Positions 1 through 12,800 of a stretch of 64,000 nt of DNA are shown here, piece by piece. Made by a program: the position numbers and the translations under genes. This DNA comes from Spisula solida (taxonomy: Eukaryota; Mollusca; Bivalvia; Venerida; Mactridae). Position 1 is the stretch's first letter. The number at the start of each line of letters is the position of its first letter. The stretch covers positions 21,247,322 through 21,311,321 of the forward strand of contig OX365955.1 in assembly GCA_947247005.1 (NCBI GenBank), given 5' to 3'. Under the pieces are notes generated by a model. That model saw only the letters and a list, made by a program, of their open reading frames with translations. It made no database searches and was not told the origin of the DNA.

Positions 1-1
1 G

Positions 2-680
2 TTAGAACCAGGAAAAATTGCCCTCATTTTAATGACATCTCCTGCATTTCCATCACCAGAGGGGTCTGCGAAACATGGCATGTATGAAAATGTATAAAAT
101 GTTACATGGGTGTTGAAAATTTATTGACATTATCTCAACTTCTTGCTCTCAAAAATTGTCACTATGAACCTCAAAAAGAGTGAATTTTATAAATACCGAT
201 ATTTGAGTGCTGAGCGTAAGTATTCATTGTAATTCACTGGGCCCAGAATCCCCAAAGCTGGTTATCAATATATGAAAATCTATGTATGAAGTTTTGTTGT
301 TGCTTAAACTAAATTTCAGTAGAGTTTAAACGACCTTGTTTTAAAAAATATTTTTTTGTTCTATCCATGTACAAAATGTATTTGATTTCTTTGTTCTGTG
401 TAATCGTAAGTTACTACGTATGTTCATTATTTCGTGTTCTAAATCTATTGAATTCACCTAAAATCAAGTCAATATACTTGATAGCTTTTTATGTATTATA
501 CATGTATGTATCTTATCTTTTTCTACATTTTTTACAGAAACAATTCCAACAAAAATATCGCTCATGATCACAAATGACCATGAAGACACGAGGTATAGTG
601 GAGGTCACTTCCTGCCAATGTCAAGGACAGTTAGAGGTCCCTTCAACAAGTCTGCACAACCGCAACCTAAGCGTAAATAG
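2..680 (+). CDS. 3' end of an unidentified gene (three terminal exons)
   Basis: Three segments join with matching codon phase: 2-91 (open from the window edge, 30 codons, then GT at 92), 179-215 (12 codons plus 1 base, donor GTAAGT), and 538-680 (acceptor TTTTTTACAG, completes the split codon, 46 codons, TAG at 678-680). The last exon has a stop-free frame only in the matching phase, the main support. The C-terminus is polar, with a GGHFLPMSRTVRGPF stretch and a basic end, QPKRK. No domain was recognised and no function is proposed. The 37-nt middle exon has a weak acceptor (a pyrimidine run about 30 bases upstream of the AG), so it is the least certain piece. An AATAAA at 1030-1035 could serve as the poly(A) signal. 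Confidence 0.45.
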
Positions 681-1837
681 CGGACAGATAAATTAGGATT
701 TTTAAATTGTTTATATTCAACTTGTGATATTGAACATATGTGCAAATATAGTGTCTGTAACCTTGTTACAATTTCTGTGTATCATAGATTGCGTTGATAT
801 AATCATACAGTAATATGACATATTTCACTTGTAATACCAGTATTTTGTATATTTATCTATCAGACTGTTTTGTGAGGTAAAAAGCTCTTCCAGGTTTCAA
901 TTTCAGTATAAGATTTAGAACAAAATAATAGAACAAATCTTACAAAATCATCTCCTATAGAAAGTCCTACTTAAAAAAAAGTTAAACATTCATTCAACAT
1001 GGATTTAACAATGTTTTAAGCTTTATATCAATAAATACTGTATCAAAAAACTTTTGGGAAATTCTGTATCAAAAAAAAATTGGGGAAAACTCCATTGTTG
1101 CTAGGTTATACATGTTGTGCTTTATGCATAAATTTATACCTACCAGTACACTAAGCACTCTGATAAATAAACATGTGGTCTAAAAAAGGTTGGTCCCAAA
1201 AAATACAGGCTCCATCCTACTGTGTTACATATACTCAATCAATGCTCTATGGGATTACCAAATAAAATCAAATTCTAACAGTTAAATTCAGATATTAATC
1301 AAGCATCTTATTATGTATCATGATGACGTTTTTTACCCTCGTTTGTTTGTGTATCTTACTAAAGTTAATGCAATGTATTATCAGAATGCCAGTATCTCAA
1401 GTACTGTTGAAACTTGTTAATTTTGGGACCGTCAAAATTATGTCAACATATCCGAAGGTCGACACAACGGGAGCCAACAATTCTGACAAATTTCTGTACC
1501 CATCGAAATTCATAATAAAAAATCCTCGAGCCTTTCTGTCGGTGCCGTTGGTACATCAGTTTGAACATGAATTAATACAAATATGCGATTAAAATGGCGA
1601 AATATCAAGTCTATCATGCTTACCATTATCACCAAAATATTTGATCAAGTGTTTACGCGAGGGTCGAGTTTATAGCCTCGTTTAGCATCTGATTGTACAA
1701 TGTTTCCTGTTGTAATGACTATTTATCTTGTTGTAAATCTTGTCGGAAGTTTTTCATTCTCAGGTGTTGTCTAGTTTATGGAATTATTCATGTTAAAAGC
1801 ATGATTGATAAATATGAGATTAGTTGTTAATTTTGCG
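681..1837. other. 3' UTR and intergenic DNA, no gene seen
   Basis: AT-rich sequence after the stop codon at 680. AATAAA occurs at 1030-1035. A 90-codon open stretch at 1320-1592 has no recognisable motif or flanking splice signals and is probably chance. Confidence 0.4.
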
Positions 1838-2030
1838 GGACCCCCCCCCCTCCCCCTTTCAAAGAAGTAGGTTTAATAAGTGCTTTGCACATGCATGTCA
1901 GTCGGTCTGCCTGCCTCAATCCTGGTAGATGTTGGCCATTAATGACTGTATGTAGTGACTGGATCTCAATGGTCAAGGTGACAGCGGCCTTCAGTTCCAA
2001 GTAGGTTTCTAATTGTTTACTCACACATAG
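1838..2030 (-). repeat. Degenerate copy of dispersed repeat family S with C-tract
   Basis: A C-tract at about 1841-1855 is followed by 'gctttgcacatg', a 'cagtcggtctg' block and 'ggtcaaggtgac', in the same order as the better copy at 2713-2995. Strongly diverged. Confidence 0.4.
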
Positions 2031-2299
2031 ATAAACCTAGGATGATCAAACTATAGGAGGGCTGATCTCGCTATGAACCCTCTTGATTGTGAGATCCCTA
2101 TATCTGAGTGACATTCGTGTCTTTTCGTCTGTTCTTGTTAATATATTTGATGCATTTTCCATGTTTATGTTCTAGTACCTACAATGTGCCTTATTATATT
2201 ATAGCTGTTGATAATATGTGCTGTTAATATATTTGTGTGTCTTTTGAACATGCATGTAAAATACTGTTATGTTTTGGTCACATGACCTTCATCTTTATT

Positions 2300-2515
2300 G
2301 CATGATTTGATATAACTATGTAAATCCGTCCATTGAATATGTGTAAATCTGTCCAATGAATATGTGTAAATCTGTCCAATGAATATAATTATGTAAATCT
2401 GTCCAATGAATATATGTAAATCTATCCAATGAATACGTGTAAATCTGTCCAATGAATAAAATTATGTAAATCTGTTCAATGAATACATGTAAATCCGTCC
2501 AATGAATATATGTTG
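2300..2515. repeat. Tandem repeat, about 21-23-bp unit
   Basis: Around nine head-to-tail copies of a unit like 'tgtaaatctgtccaatgaata', with occasional short inserts. It is open in one minus-strand frame, but the protein is only the repeated unit and is not a gene. Confidence 0.85.
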
Positions 2516-2712
2516 ATCTATTGCATTTTTATCGCATAATAATATAATTTTAGTAATGTCTAGGACATTATCAAGTGATATTTGATTTATCTATCTGTTA
2601 TTGTATGCCTGTAATCCGTTATTTCATGTAAAACATGTGACAATTTCATTTATTCATCTTCCATATTATTTCTTCATTGAGATTGAATGAACATATTATA
2701 ATTATGCCGCCA

Positions 2713-2995
2713 GCCCCCCCCCCCCCCCCCAATCGTTAATGAGGGGGTATATTGCTTTGCACATGTCGGTCAGTCTGTATGTCGGTGACCAGATGGTTTC
2801 CGTTCAATAACTCAAGAATGCTTTGCCCTTATATATGATAGGATCTTCCAACTTTGTATGGAGGTTGGTCATCAACAGTAGATGACCCCTAGTTATTTTG
2901 AGGTCAGTAGGTCAAGGTCACTGTGACCTTTACCATTTCTGACTATTTGGCTGCCATGGGGGCACACATGTTTTACAAGCATCTCTTGTTTAATA
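2713..2995 (-). repeat. Dispersed repeat family S (SINE-like), minus orientation
   Basis: Starts with a long C-tract, then 'agggggtatattgctttgcacatg', a degenerate 'cagtc' block, 'ttcaataactcaagaatgct', 'gatcttccaactttgtatgg', 'gttggtcatcaacagtagat', the AGGTCA/TGACCT core (2915-2929) and 'tttacaagcatctcttgttt'. Other copies of this family lie at 20785, 27840, 29430, 31049, 34679 and 60950. No tRNA-like promoter was recognised, so 'SINE-like' is a description, not a classification. Confidence 0.75.
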
Positions 2996-3224
2996 TAGAT
3001 ATTAGAGGCTTTGTGCTCTTGTACCTATTCATGAAATACCATACACAACCTTCTCTTTAGCACATACTGAATATAGGCCACTGTTCACATTTGAGTAATT
3101 TAACAGTAAAACTTAACATTGACTAGTAGGTTTGTCTGGGTGCAGAGTGCAGGTATAAGTGTGTCCAAATAATATTGGAATTTGCTTGTCCTTTTGACAT
3201 GCATACATTTGCCTTCAAGGTACC

Positions 3225-3620
3225 CATGTCTTATTTCACCCACTGTGTCAGGCTTCTCATGTCTTATAATTTCACTCACTGCATGTGCCAAGCTACTTAT
3301 GTCTTATTTCAACCTCTGTCAGGCTGCTGATGTCTTATTTCATCCACTGTGTGTGCTAAGCTACTTATGTCTTATTTCAACCTCTGTCAAGCTTATCAAG
3401 TCTTATTTCAACCTCTGTCAGGCTTATCAAGTCTTATTTCAACCTCTGTCAGGCTACTTGTGTCTTATTTCATCCACTGTGTGTGCCAAGCTACTCATGT
3501 CTTATTTCAACTGCATGTGCCAAGCTCCTCATGTCTTATTTCAACCTCTCTGTCAGGCTTCTCATGTCTTATTTTAACCTCTCTGTTAGGCTTCTCATGT
3601 GATATTTCACCCTCTGTGCC
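3225..3620. repeat. Imperfect tandem repeat, about 28-33-bp unit
   Basis: Roughly twelve copies of a unit built around 'tcatgtcttatttcaacctctgtcagg'. Units differ by small insertions, so the plus-strand open frames that cross it (131 and 93 codons) are repeat artefacts. Confidence 0.8.
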
Positions 3621-4099
3621 AAGTGGGTGACAAACCATAATTCAGTAAAACTGTATGTATAATTGTTATGGTCGTTTCAACATTTTGTAATTCGTGTTAT
3701 GTATACTATGTTTGTTGTGTACAGTCACAAATTATTTATATTGATGACTAGAAAAATAAAACCAATATAATTACTATATAGTTTGTGATCAACTTTTTTG
3801 TTTGTTAATTTTGTCCAGACATAAACTTCAAATGTAGAGCGCTCAATTGACCACCTACATTTGTTGGCCACTAAAGTGACTGTCCGGCCTTGTTTACATT
3901 CAATCACTGGAGTGACCAACCTACTTAGTTTACATAATCTTGGCACTAGATTGACTGCCCTGCTTGGCTTACAAATTTACCTTAGTGATCCATACCTGAC
4001 AGTATAAGCGGTCATTGAGTGCATCTGGGACTGACACCAAAATCAGCCAGGGTGGTTTGGAGGTGCATGTTCAACCATTGAGTTCAAGGTGCAACATTC

Positions 4100-4225
4100 T
4101 TGGTGGGGGGTCAAGTTGAAACAAAGGACCCCCTGGAAAGAGAGTGTCTTACATACCTTGGACCCCTGGAAAGAGAGCGTCTTACATACCTTGAACCACT
4201 GAAGAGAGCGTATTACAGCACTTGG
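4100..4225. repeat. Short tandem repeat, about 33-bp unit
   Basis: Three copies of a unit like 'ggacccctggaaagagagtg' plus 'tcttacatacctt', the last one diverged. Confidence 0.75.
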
Positions 4226-4244
4226 ACCCCTAAAATAAACCAGT

Positions 4245-4395
4245 CAACTTCTGGCTATCACAAGAAGTTGTACACATTGAATTGTATCGTCTCACAATAA
4301 GTTATACAGTGACTAGAAGTTACAGGTGGTTTTGCTCACAATAAGTCATACTAGTTGATATATATAGTGTCGCAAGAAATGATACAGTGATTATG
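4245..4395. repeat. Dispersed repeat family R
   Basis: Built from copies of 'cacaataagttatacagtga' and 'aagttacaggtggttttgct'. The same block occurs at 19795-19930 and, inverted, at 49318-49425. Confidence 0.55.
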
Positions 4396-4734
4396 TTTAA
4401 AGGTTGTGGCGAGTGTCAGTTAAGAAGAGGTTAAACTGTTATAATTTGAAATTATAAATATTACAAAATAAGATCATTTACACCCGGATGTTTGATGAAC
4501 TTAAATCCATCTTGTACATTAACCGGATACTATGGTAAGTAAATTGATGACAAACAAAACCAATTAAGTTGCATAGACTTGAAATACATGTACCAGTATA
4601 TAACTAACACATGATTTGGTTTTATTGGCTGTCATTTATCCTAGCCACCAGTAGACCCATATAGGTCAATCGTGAAAGCTTAATTGGCTATTTCCGTTTG
4701 TCTCCATAGCTCAAATCCGGGTAGAGGCACACAT

Positions 4735-4800
4735 ATATGCCTGCCATATTTCTGCAGAAAGCTGACTGGCAAATAAAGGCTATGCTCGGCATTTTTTATG
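4735..4800 (-). repeat. Dispersed repeat family T
   Basis: The block 'gcagaaagctgactggcaaa' followed by 'taaaggctatgctcggca' is the reverse complement of blocks at 52500-52590 and 60805-60890. Three copies define a dispersed family whose ends could not be set. Confidence 0.6.
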
Positions 4801-4869
4801 CTCGGTGTCTGGTAAATATACTTTTGCAAACCATAAAGGCCGAGGTGATCAGAGTGAAATATGAGTGAG

Positions 4870-5165
4870 TTGGCCCCCAGAAGAGGTTTGTCATTTTAAT
4901 TTTTGTGGTATAGTGTACAATACAGAAGATGTCCCAGTTTCAGAAGTTTCACTTGTTCTTGTGTCTGAAGTAAAGCATCATACACAGGACCTCCGTTTTT
5001 AAAGTCTCCTGAAGAATGTTAGTGAAGATAGTTATGTTTGGTGGGAAACAATGTTAATCATTTCTGTTTTTATTTGGCTGGAGACAGGATCGAACCCACA
5101 ACCTTGGGATCAGCAGTCAATAGCTCTTACCACTGGATAGCTCTTACCACTGGACCACTTGTCTA
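4870..5165 (-). repeat. tRNA-headed SINE, minus orientation
   Basis: Read on the minus strand, the head has an A-box-like 'cagtggtaagagct' and a B-box 'gggttcgatcctg', as in tRNA-derived SINEs. The body ('gaagatgtcccagtttcaga') is shared with a second copy at 25545-25800. 'agctcttaccactgga' is duplicated inside the head. Too diverged to fold as a tRNA gene. Confidence 0.65.
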
Positions 5166-5169
5166 CGTG

Positions 5170-6672
5170 GTCACATGACTTAAAAGCCAATAATTAACAT
5201 CACAGGGTGTGGTATAGGCCAATGGAAACAGCTTCAATTGCTAATGAGTATTAATAAGGTATAACAAGTAAATCACATATTGGCTTTAGCTTGATTTCGC
5301 TACAAATGTATTTTCTCCCAATATCTCGCAGCAATCTTCTGAAATCTCGCGAAATCTTGTTTTCAAAACCTTGTATCTCCTGTTTTAATGTAACAGACAA
5401 AAACTGATAATTCTATGCAATAGGTATATTATTCAGCTTTACAATGATACCTCATTTATTGAAATCAGTCAAGGAATAAAACAATAGACCTCAAAGAGCC
5501 AGACCTACTTTCATTTTAATGGAAATTCAAAGTTAATCCGAAAATACCCGATTTGCCTCATTTAAATAATTTTCTGAACTATATGAGAGGTAGACAAAAT
5601 CAAGTTACCTCATACTATAGAAGAAACTAAGCTCTTTAAAATGAGACATTGGTCATTAAAAAGATGACAAAACTTTTGATGCAAAATAACACAATCTGCT
5701 GCACGCTATTTTGCATTTTCTCCCAGTCCAGTCTTTGTTGTTTGTTAAATGCATTTCATATATTGTATTTGTTTATCTTGTTTCACAGGTACAGTCAATA
5801 AGGCGTAGTATGTTACATGTCCACTATATAATCTTTATTGTTTTCTGAATAAACATGCTTGTTGATAACTGTCTCTTAAGTTCCTTATACGGATACACAA
5901 ACATTATACAAATACACTATATGTATAACAAAGTAATATTTACGTTCAAAAACGACTTGTTCCTGTGGTTTATATTCACTTTTTAAATTGCCCAAATTTG
6001 TAATATTTTTTTCCAGCTTTATCTTATGGAAGTATATTTATGCGGAATGACGATTTTGCAATGAGTACAAATCGCGAAAATTAAATAACAGCGAATAATA
6101 CTGGATTTACAGTAACCGTTACCAGGAAACATGCACTTACGGTCTTGATTTACATGCATTACATATATAACATATCATTACACGAGCGTTACTCGTCTAC
6201 ATAATGTCGCATCTTTCATTTGTGTTGTTCTTCATAATTCTAAGTTCTTGATATAAATGTTTTGGATTAAAACTTATGGTGTCTAATACTTCTACTTGTG
6301 ATGAAGAGGCACGAGTCTTTAACAACACTACTCCCCTCACTGTGTGATACATGTAATATAGATAACAGTGGATATATTGAACTAGTTTAGAAAATGCCCA
6401 GGAATGTAGAAAATGTGAGGCTCCCTGGGTGAGTACATTTTTCACCACTTTTCGGTTATTATGATGCATGTCAAATAGCGACTTAATTTACGAAAGTGCA
6501 CATGCCACTAGGGCATATTCACTGTTTGAATGTTTTGGAGTGTGCACATGTTACCCTTACAATAGAATGCACATATATATAGCCCTTACCTCCCACAACA
6601 CATTATGGTCTTGAATTAGCATTACAGCATTACATTTTTTTAATGGCGGACTATCTTTATCTCCTGACGTAG
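5170..6672. other. No gene or repeat identified
   Basis: AT-rich DNA. A donor-like GTGAGT follows a short cysteine-containing frame near 6400-6430, but no acceptor or phase match to the downstream exon at 6673 was found. Missing 5' exons of the exonuclease gene could lie here unrecognised. Confidence 0.3.
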
Positions 6673-6829
6673 AATGTTTGAAAAACTATCAATATACGCT
6701 TAGTGACAATATTAAAGCTGCGCAATTGGACACATTAGAATATACGCCACTTTTTGTCAGAAATGTTAATTCACAATTAGTTATAAAGTGGATGAAAGGA
6801 TGTCCCCTTGGCAGAACTTGGATGGACCG
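6673..6829 (+). CDS. Exonuclease gene, first visible exon
   Basis: The frame containing LVIKWMKGCPLGRTWMD is open from about 6613. Its end at 6829 leaves two bases (CG) before GTAGCT, exactly what the next exon's first base needs to make CGG (Arg). The start is a best guess, after the AG at 6671-6672, which has a pyrimidine-rich run. An earlier acceptor near 6617 is possible. Confidence 0.6.
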
Positions 6830-9800
6830 GTAGCTAATGAGTCGGGGAGTTTGGAACTGATCGAAATATGGACTGTCGAACAATTTTAAACTTGTCTCTG
6901 GTGTAGTATGCGAGTTAAGCAATACAATGCAGTCATTCTTTTTAAATTGTAAGAATATCATAATTATTGATATAAAACCTTCAATTAAATTGATCACACG
7001 CACAATCCTTATGTATGTCACGCCATCGTATTTTAGCATCAACAGTATATGGTAACCACTTGGATAATAACCCAATGAGTACTGGAGTTTGTTAGGTGAT
7101 GTCTGTTATATGAATTACAAGAAAAACGATTACAGCAACAGTAAAGTGACATCTTGTGTAGTTCAGGGGTGGTATTCAATATTGATCTTATTTAATTGGA
7201 GAGTAAGGATAGCCAATCAAAGCGCCTGTTACAGACCACGAGTTTTATATGGTGTGATCTGATTGGTTGTCCTTATCCTTAAGTCAAGTATGATCAATAT
7301 TGAATACCACCCCTGGAGAAGATTCAGTATGCAGTATTTATTCAATCGGAAAATTGCAGTATTTCTAGGCCGTTTGTGTAACAAATTCTACAAACTATGA
7401 ACACACGAACAAATGGCAAACAAGTTCTACAAACTCTGAACTTCTCCAAACTGATAACGAAACATACTATAAACGTGTACAAATAAATGCGCATGCGTGA
7501 AATGTAATGGACGTCTATTTTTTCGGTCCTAGAAAATTGGATATAATTGTGATATAAGTTGGTTATCAACGTATATAAATATATTTAAATATGTGCTAAT
7601 GATGGACATACACGTGATATAATCAAATGGGGAAGAACAGTCGAAATAAACGCAAAAAGAGTAGCGAATCGGACAACGAAGATCACCGTGTCAAACAAAG
7701 CAAATATGGCGCCAACAGGTATAGTGCTTTGAACAATTCTGATGATGATAATGTACAATTAAGTGACATTTTGTGTGAAACCAATAGTGTATTATACGAC
7801 GGAAACAATACAATCAATGAGGATTTAGAGACAGGTAAATTATCTAACGTATTTGATAGCCCACTACCCCGTGACCAACAAAGCATCAAAACAACAAAGA
7901 TGGCTACTCAATCCACAGACTCGGCAAAAATTGACTCTCTTCTCACAGCAGTGCTCGAATTTAAACAGAGCCAAGAAAGTATGAAGCAGATGCTGGAGAG
8001 TAAATTGGATAAGATGCGAAATGAACTTATAACAAATATTGATACAAAAATCAAAGCTATTCGCAACGACATATCGGTTGAGATAGGCCGTGAGGCATCC
8101 CGTATTGATAGTGTATTGACAACAATACAGTCGCTACAAATCAGGATGGATAAAGTAGAGCACATTCCTCCGATCAACACAAGTAACGGGACAGGGAATG
8201 AAAACATTTCAAATACACGACAGTTCGATGACTCGGACATATCCGTTATTGTGTCTGGTCTACAGTACGACGTTGATGAGGATTTGCTACAAAAATCACA
8301 AGAATTAATCAACGTTCTACCCAATAATGTATCAACGAGCGTCACAATCACTAAAGCGGAGCGATTTAAATCTCACCAAAAAACAAACCTGGACTAGTGA
8401 AAGTACAATTTCAAAATAGATCGGAAAAGATCATAGTGCTACAAAACAAATCCTCACTGCAATATGAACTTCCTTATAAAACTGTGTATATTAATAGTTG
8501 CAAATCGTATACCGAGAGGCTGATTGAGAACAATACACGAGCTATTCTACGACAGCTACCCGAAGGAAGCAAATATAGAGTGAATGCAAGGGGAAAAATA
8601 CAACTCCGTACTCAGCAGCAGCAGCAGCAGCAACATCATCAGCAGCAACATCATCAGCAGCAGCAACAACGCGACAATCACCCATAGGATGTACCCCGGC
8701 TCAATGAATCGATTCGATTAGCGCATATGAATGTATGTGGTTGGACAAAGGATAATAATGAACTCAGAACCGCTTTAATAATATCAACGAACTATGATAT
8801 AATTTCAATAAGTGAAACACATTTAGCCAACGAAGGAATAATTAATGTGCCCGGATACACTTGGTTTGGATTTAATAGAGCTGATATTCACCGTCGTGTG
8901 CCGAAAGCATCTGGAGGGGTCGGCTTTTTACTAAAAACCTGGCTTGTAAATGTCTTCTGTATATCTGTTGTTGATAAATCGGTGGATGGAATTTTAGGCT
9001 TGAAGTTAGTACATAAACTAAATGAATATGAGCTTATCATGTATAGTTGTTATCTCCCTCCAGAACATTCCACGAGAGGACGTGATGCTCAAAGTTATTT
9101 TGCACATATTCTATCACAAATTTATTTGCACAGTGAAAGTGATGTCTTGATAATTGCGGGTGACTTGAATGCGCGAATAGGGAAGTTATCAGACACTTCT
9201 GAAGACATAGACTTAATTCCCACCAGAATTCCTATTGATACCACTATTAACCAACACGGAAACGAATTCATTGAATTTCTAAATGACTCAAAATGTTGTG
9301 TATTGAACGGTCGATTCAATAAGGGTGATAATTTTACATCAGTATCGCGTAAGGGGAGAGCAGTAGTGGATTACATATGTGTACCTCACGACTTTTACAA
9401 TAACTGTACAAATTTCGAAGTGAAACCGGTACAATCCATTGTTGATGACCATAACTTGCACGGTCTTCTGAGTGAGCGATCGAGATTACCCGACCATTCA
9501 ATATTAATCACAGACTTTGTGTTGACCCAAATCGAGAACACTGATCAATCAACAACCATACACAATAACAATAACGTACGGTCACGTTATAAATTGAATA
9601 AAATACCGACGGACTTCATGAACAGTGAATTATCGAGATAAGCGTTGATAGAAATTATAAGCCAAATTGAATGTTGCAGGGAAACACAAAACGACATTGA
9701 TAGAGTGTACGATAATTTATGTAAAACAATATTCCAAGAAATGAATAACCAAATTCCGAAATTTGCCGATAGCAAGAATACGAATAAACGTTTTAAAAAC

Positions 9801-12800
9801 ACAAAGCCATACTGGAACGAGGAACTTCGCAATTTATGGCATATCATGGGTACTAAAGAAAAACTATTCCTCAAGTGTGATGGACCAAGACGCGTGAGAA
9901 ATGTTCTTCGTCATGATTACATAATTTCGCGTAGTAACTTTGATAAGGCAATCCGACAAGCTGAACGGACTTACAGGAAAGCTAAAAGTATAGAAATTGA
10001 GTGTATGACTACCACAAACCCTACTGAATTTTGGAATAAAATTAAAACCCTGGGACCAAGAAAAGAAAAATCAATACCTATGGAAGTTGAAGATAGTCTT
10101 GGGAATAGTACACGCACGGAAACCGAAGTATTGAAACGCTGGCAGCTTGATTTTGAAAAACTGTATAACGGAGAAGGCAATAACGAGTTTGACGACAATC
10201 ACTTTATCCAAACGAACTTGCATAAAACATTATTGGAACAAAATATGTCCGACCCGTTATACACACCCAATGTTTGAACAGAAATGTGTCCATTGAAGAA
10301 ATTAACAGTATCGTTATGAAAACAAAATCTAGGTCAGCGTGCGGTTATGATGAGATACCATATTGTGTTTTGAAATACCCACCCATAATTGCTGTTCTAC
10401 AAGAACTATTCCAATTGATATTTGATTGCAGTATTATTCCGTCGTTGTGGAGAAGGGCCGTTATCTGCCCTATACTGAAAGACAGACTTAGTGACCAACG
10501 AGTACCGATGAACTACAGAGGTGTAAGCCTCCTATCATGTGTTAGCAAACTATATAGTTCATTCATAAACGGACGTCTAATCAGTTACCTAGAGAACAAT
10601 AACTTACTCGCCGATGAACAAAATGGCTTTAGGGCTAATAGATCATGTGAAGACCAAATATTTGCACTTAATAGTATTGTTAAGAATAATCCGTCTGTGT
10701 TTGCTGCGTTTATCGATCTAAGAAAATGCTTTGACTTTATTAACAGAGATATGATGTTGTACAAATTGCTGTTAAAACATATTGACGGTAAACTATACAA
10801 TTCTATCAAGTCAATATATGACCATACAACGGCCTGTGTTCGAGTGGATGGTAAACTTACGGACTGGTTTGACTGTAAAACGGGAGTCAAACAAGGAGAC
10901 AACCTGTCACCAACGCTGTTTTTTTTAAATATTTATTAACGATCTTGTAAATGAAGTTAATGACCTCAATCTCGGCTTTGACCTAGGTCCCCGGAAATTA
11001 TCAATTTTACTCTATGCAGATGACTTTGTTTTACTTGCTAAGTCGGAGAGCGACCTACAGACTATGCTTAATACAATGCACGAATGGTGTAAGAAATGGT
11101 GTGTCCTTATTAACACGGAAAAATCAAAATGTATTCACTTCCGGAGAGGTAGAACACGTCAATCGGAACATGTATTCAAAATAGGTGAAAATATCATAGA
11201 CCTTGTTGACCAATATAAATATCTGGGAGTTACTTTTCGCTACAATGGTGATTTCACATTAAACGCAGACATACTTGCAAAAAGTGCAGGAAGAGCTCTA
11301 GGAGGAATAATATCAAAAATACATCGTCTGAAGGAATTCGGGATAAAAACATTTGAACGGTTGTACGAGGCATGCGTTATTCCTGTTTTAGAATACGGTG
11401 CAGGTGTATGGGGATACCGGAAATACCAATCAACAGACAATGTGCAAAATCGAGCAATAAGATACTTTCTTGGAGTGCACCGCTTTGCACCGGTCCTTGC
11501 AATCACGAGTGATATTGGATGGCTTCCGGTTCAATATAGACGGTGGACTGCGATATTTCGACAATGGAATAGATTAATAACAATGAGTGACAACAGATTA
11601 ACTAAGCGCGTATTCAATACGGATTACGATATGTGCCAAAACAATTGGTGTAGCGATGTAAAGGATATATTATCAAAACTTAATCTACAAACTCACTTTA
11701 ATGATAAAACAGTTGTCAGTCTATCTACAATAAAAGTAGCAATCTCACAATACTACAACCGCCTTTGGAAAGAAAACGTTACAAAAGTCTCGAAACTGAG
11801 ATACTATATAACATTCAAAGATGAATTTAAACAAGAGAGGTACACTTCGTTGAACTTAGCGAGAAACGAACGATCACTACTAGCTCAATTCAGATGTGGT
11901 ATTCTCCCATTAAGGATCGAAACAGGTCGATATATTGGCGAAACTCCGGAACAAAGACTATGTTTGTTTTGTGACTCGGGTGAGACCGAAACTGAGGTTC
12001 ATTTTCTTGTTAAATGTTCTTTCTACTCAAACATTCGGCGTGATATTTTCAGTGAACAATACCTACTAAATTATTTCAATTTGATGAGTGACACTGATAA
12101 AAGTTCCCTCCTAATAACTGACTATCCTAGAAAGGCTGCAAAATATCTTGTGAGGGCTTTTACGAAGAGACAACATTATATATATAACAAATAGACCTAC
12201 TAAGTATTTGATATTACTCCACTGGTTAATATGCACTGTGTTTTACTGTTATGTATTATGTACATTCTGTCGTCTCATTCAATGTATGTATGTATATCGA
12301 TGCAATTAATTACAGTGTACAGTAGTACTGTAGTACAATGTCTTAAGTACTGTTATTAAAAATGCTTTAGTACGTGTATCTCTGCAATACGAAAAATCAC
12401 TGGCGATAACTGCAATATAATACCGCCATTTATCTATATAAATAACTTAGATCATTCAATCCGGGTGTTTATGTTATATGTATATTATACCTTTACTTGC
12501 TCATGTATATACATATCAAATCTGTAATTTGTTAGCATAGACTTTATATATATATTTATGTTGCATACCATACCATGCCATTATATGTATCAAATTGTAA
12601 ATATCATATGTTTAATTGTCAGTGACTTGTAGGCCCATTGGGCCGGGTGCTGTAATCGTGTATATAATATCATGAATGTATATTTTGTAATATTGCACAT
12701 GTCACTTAATTAAATACTTTACTTACTTACTTACTATAAACGTGTTACAAATTCTACAAACTATGAACATGTAACAAACTATAGACAAACTCATAGCTGG

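Larger units (their letters stand above)
7479..12731 (+). mobile_element. Nearly full-length non-LTR retrotransposon (LINE)
   Basis: Bounded by a 14-bp target-site duplication. About 148 bp of 5' UTR, ORF1 (7627-8687), ORF2 (from 8688 or 8727 to 12194) with apurinic-type endonuclease, reverse transcriptase and a terminal cysteine/histidine motif, then about 540 bp of 3' UTR ending in a (CTTA)n tail. The APE endonuclease and microsatellite tail fit the Jockey/CR1/L2/I group of LINEs; the exact clade was not settled. Few defects: one stop in ORF2 and about three single-base frameshifts. It sits in the sense orientation in the intron of the exonuclease gene. Confidence 0.93.

Noticed and set aside
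1320..1592. 90-codon frame as a gene
   Set aside because: No recognisable domain or exon signals; composition like the surrounding intergenic DNA.
3182..3630. 131- and 93-codon frames as coding
   Set aside because: Produced by an imperfect tandem repeat; both frames of the same repeat are open.
4440..4533. First exon of the exonuclease gene ending in GTAAGT at 4534
   Set aside because: A good donor, but the frame upstream is short and no phase link to 6673 could be shown.
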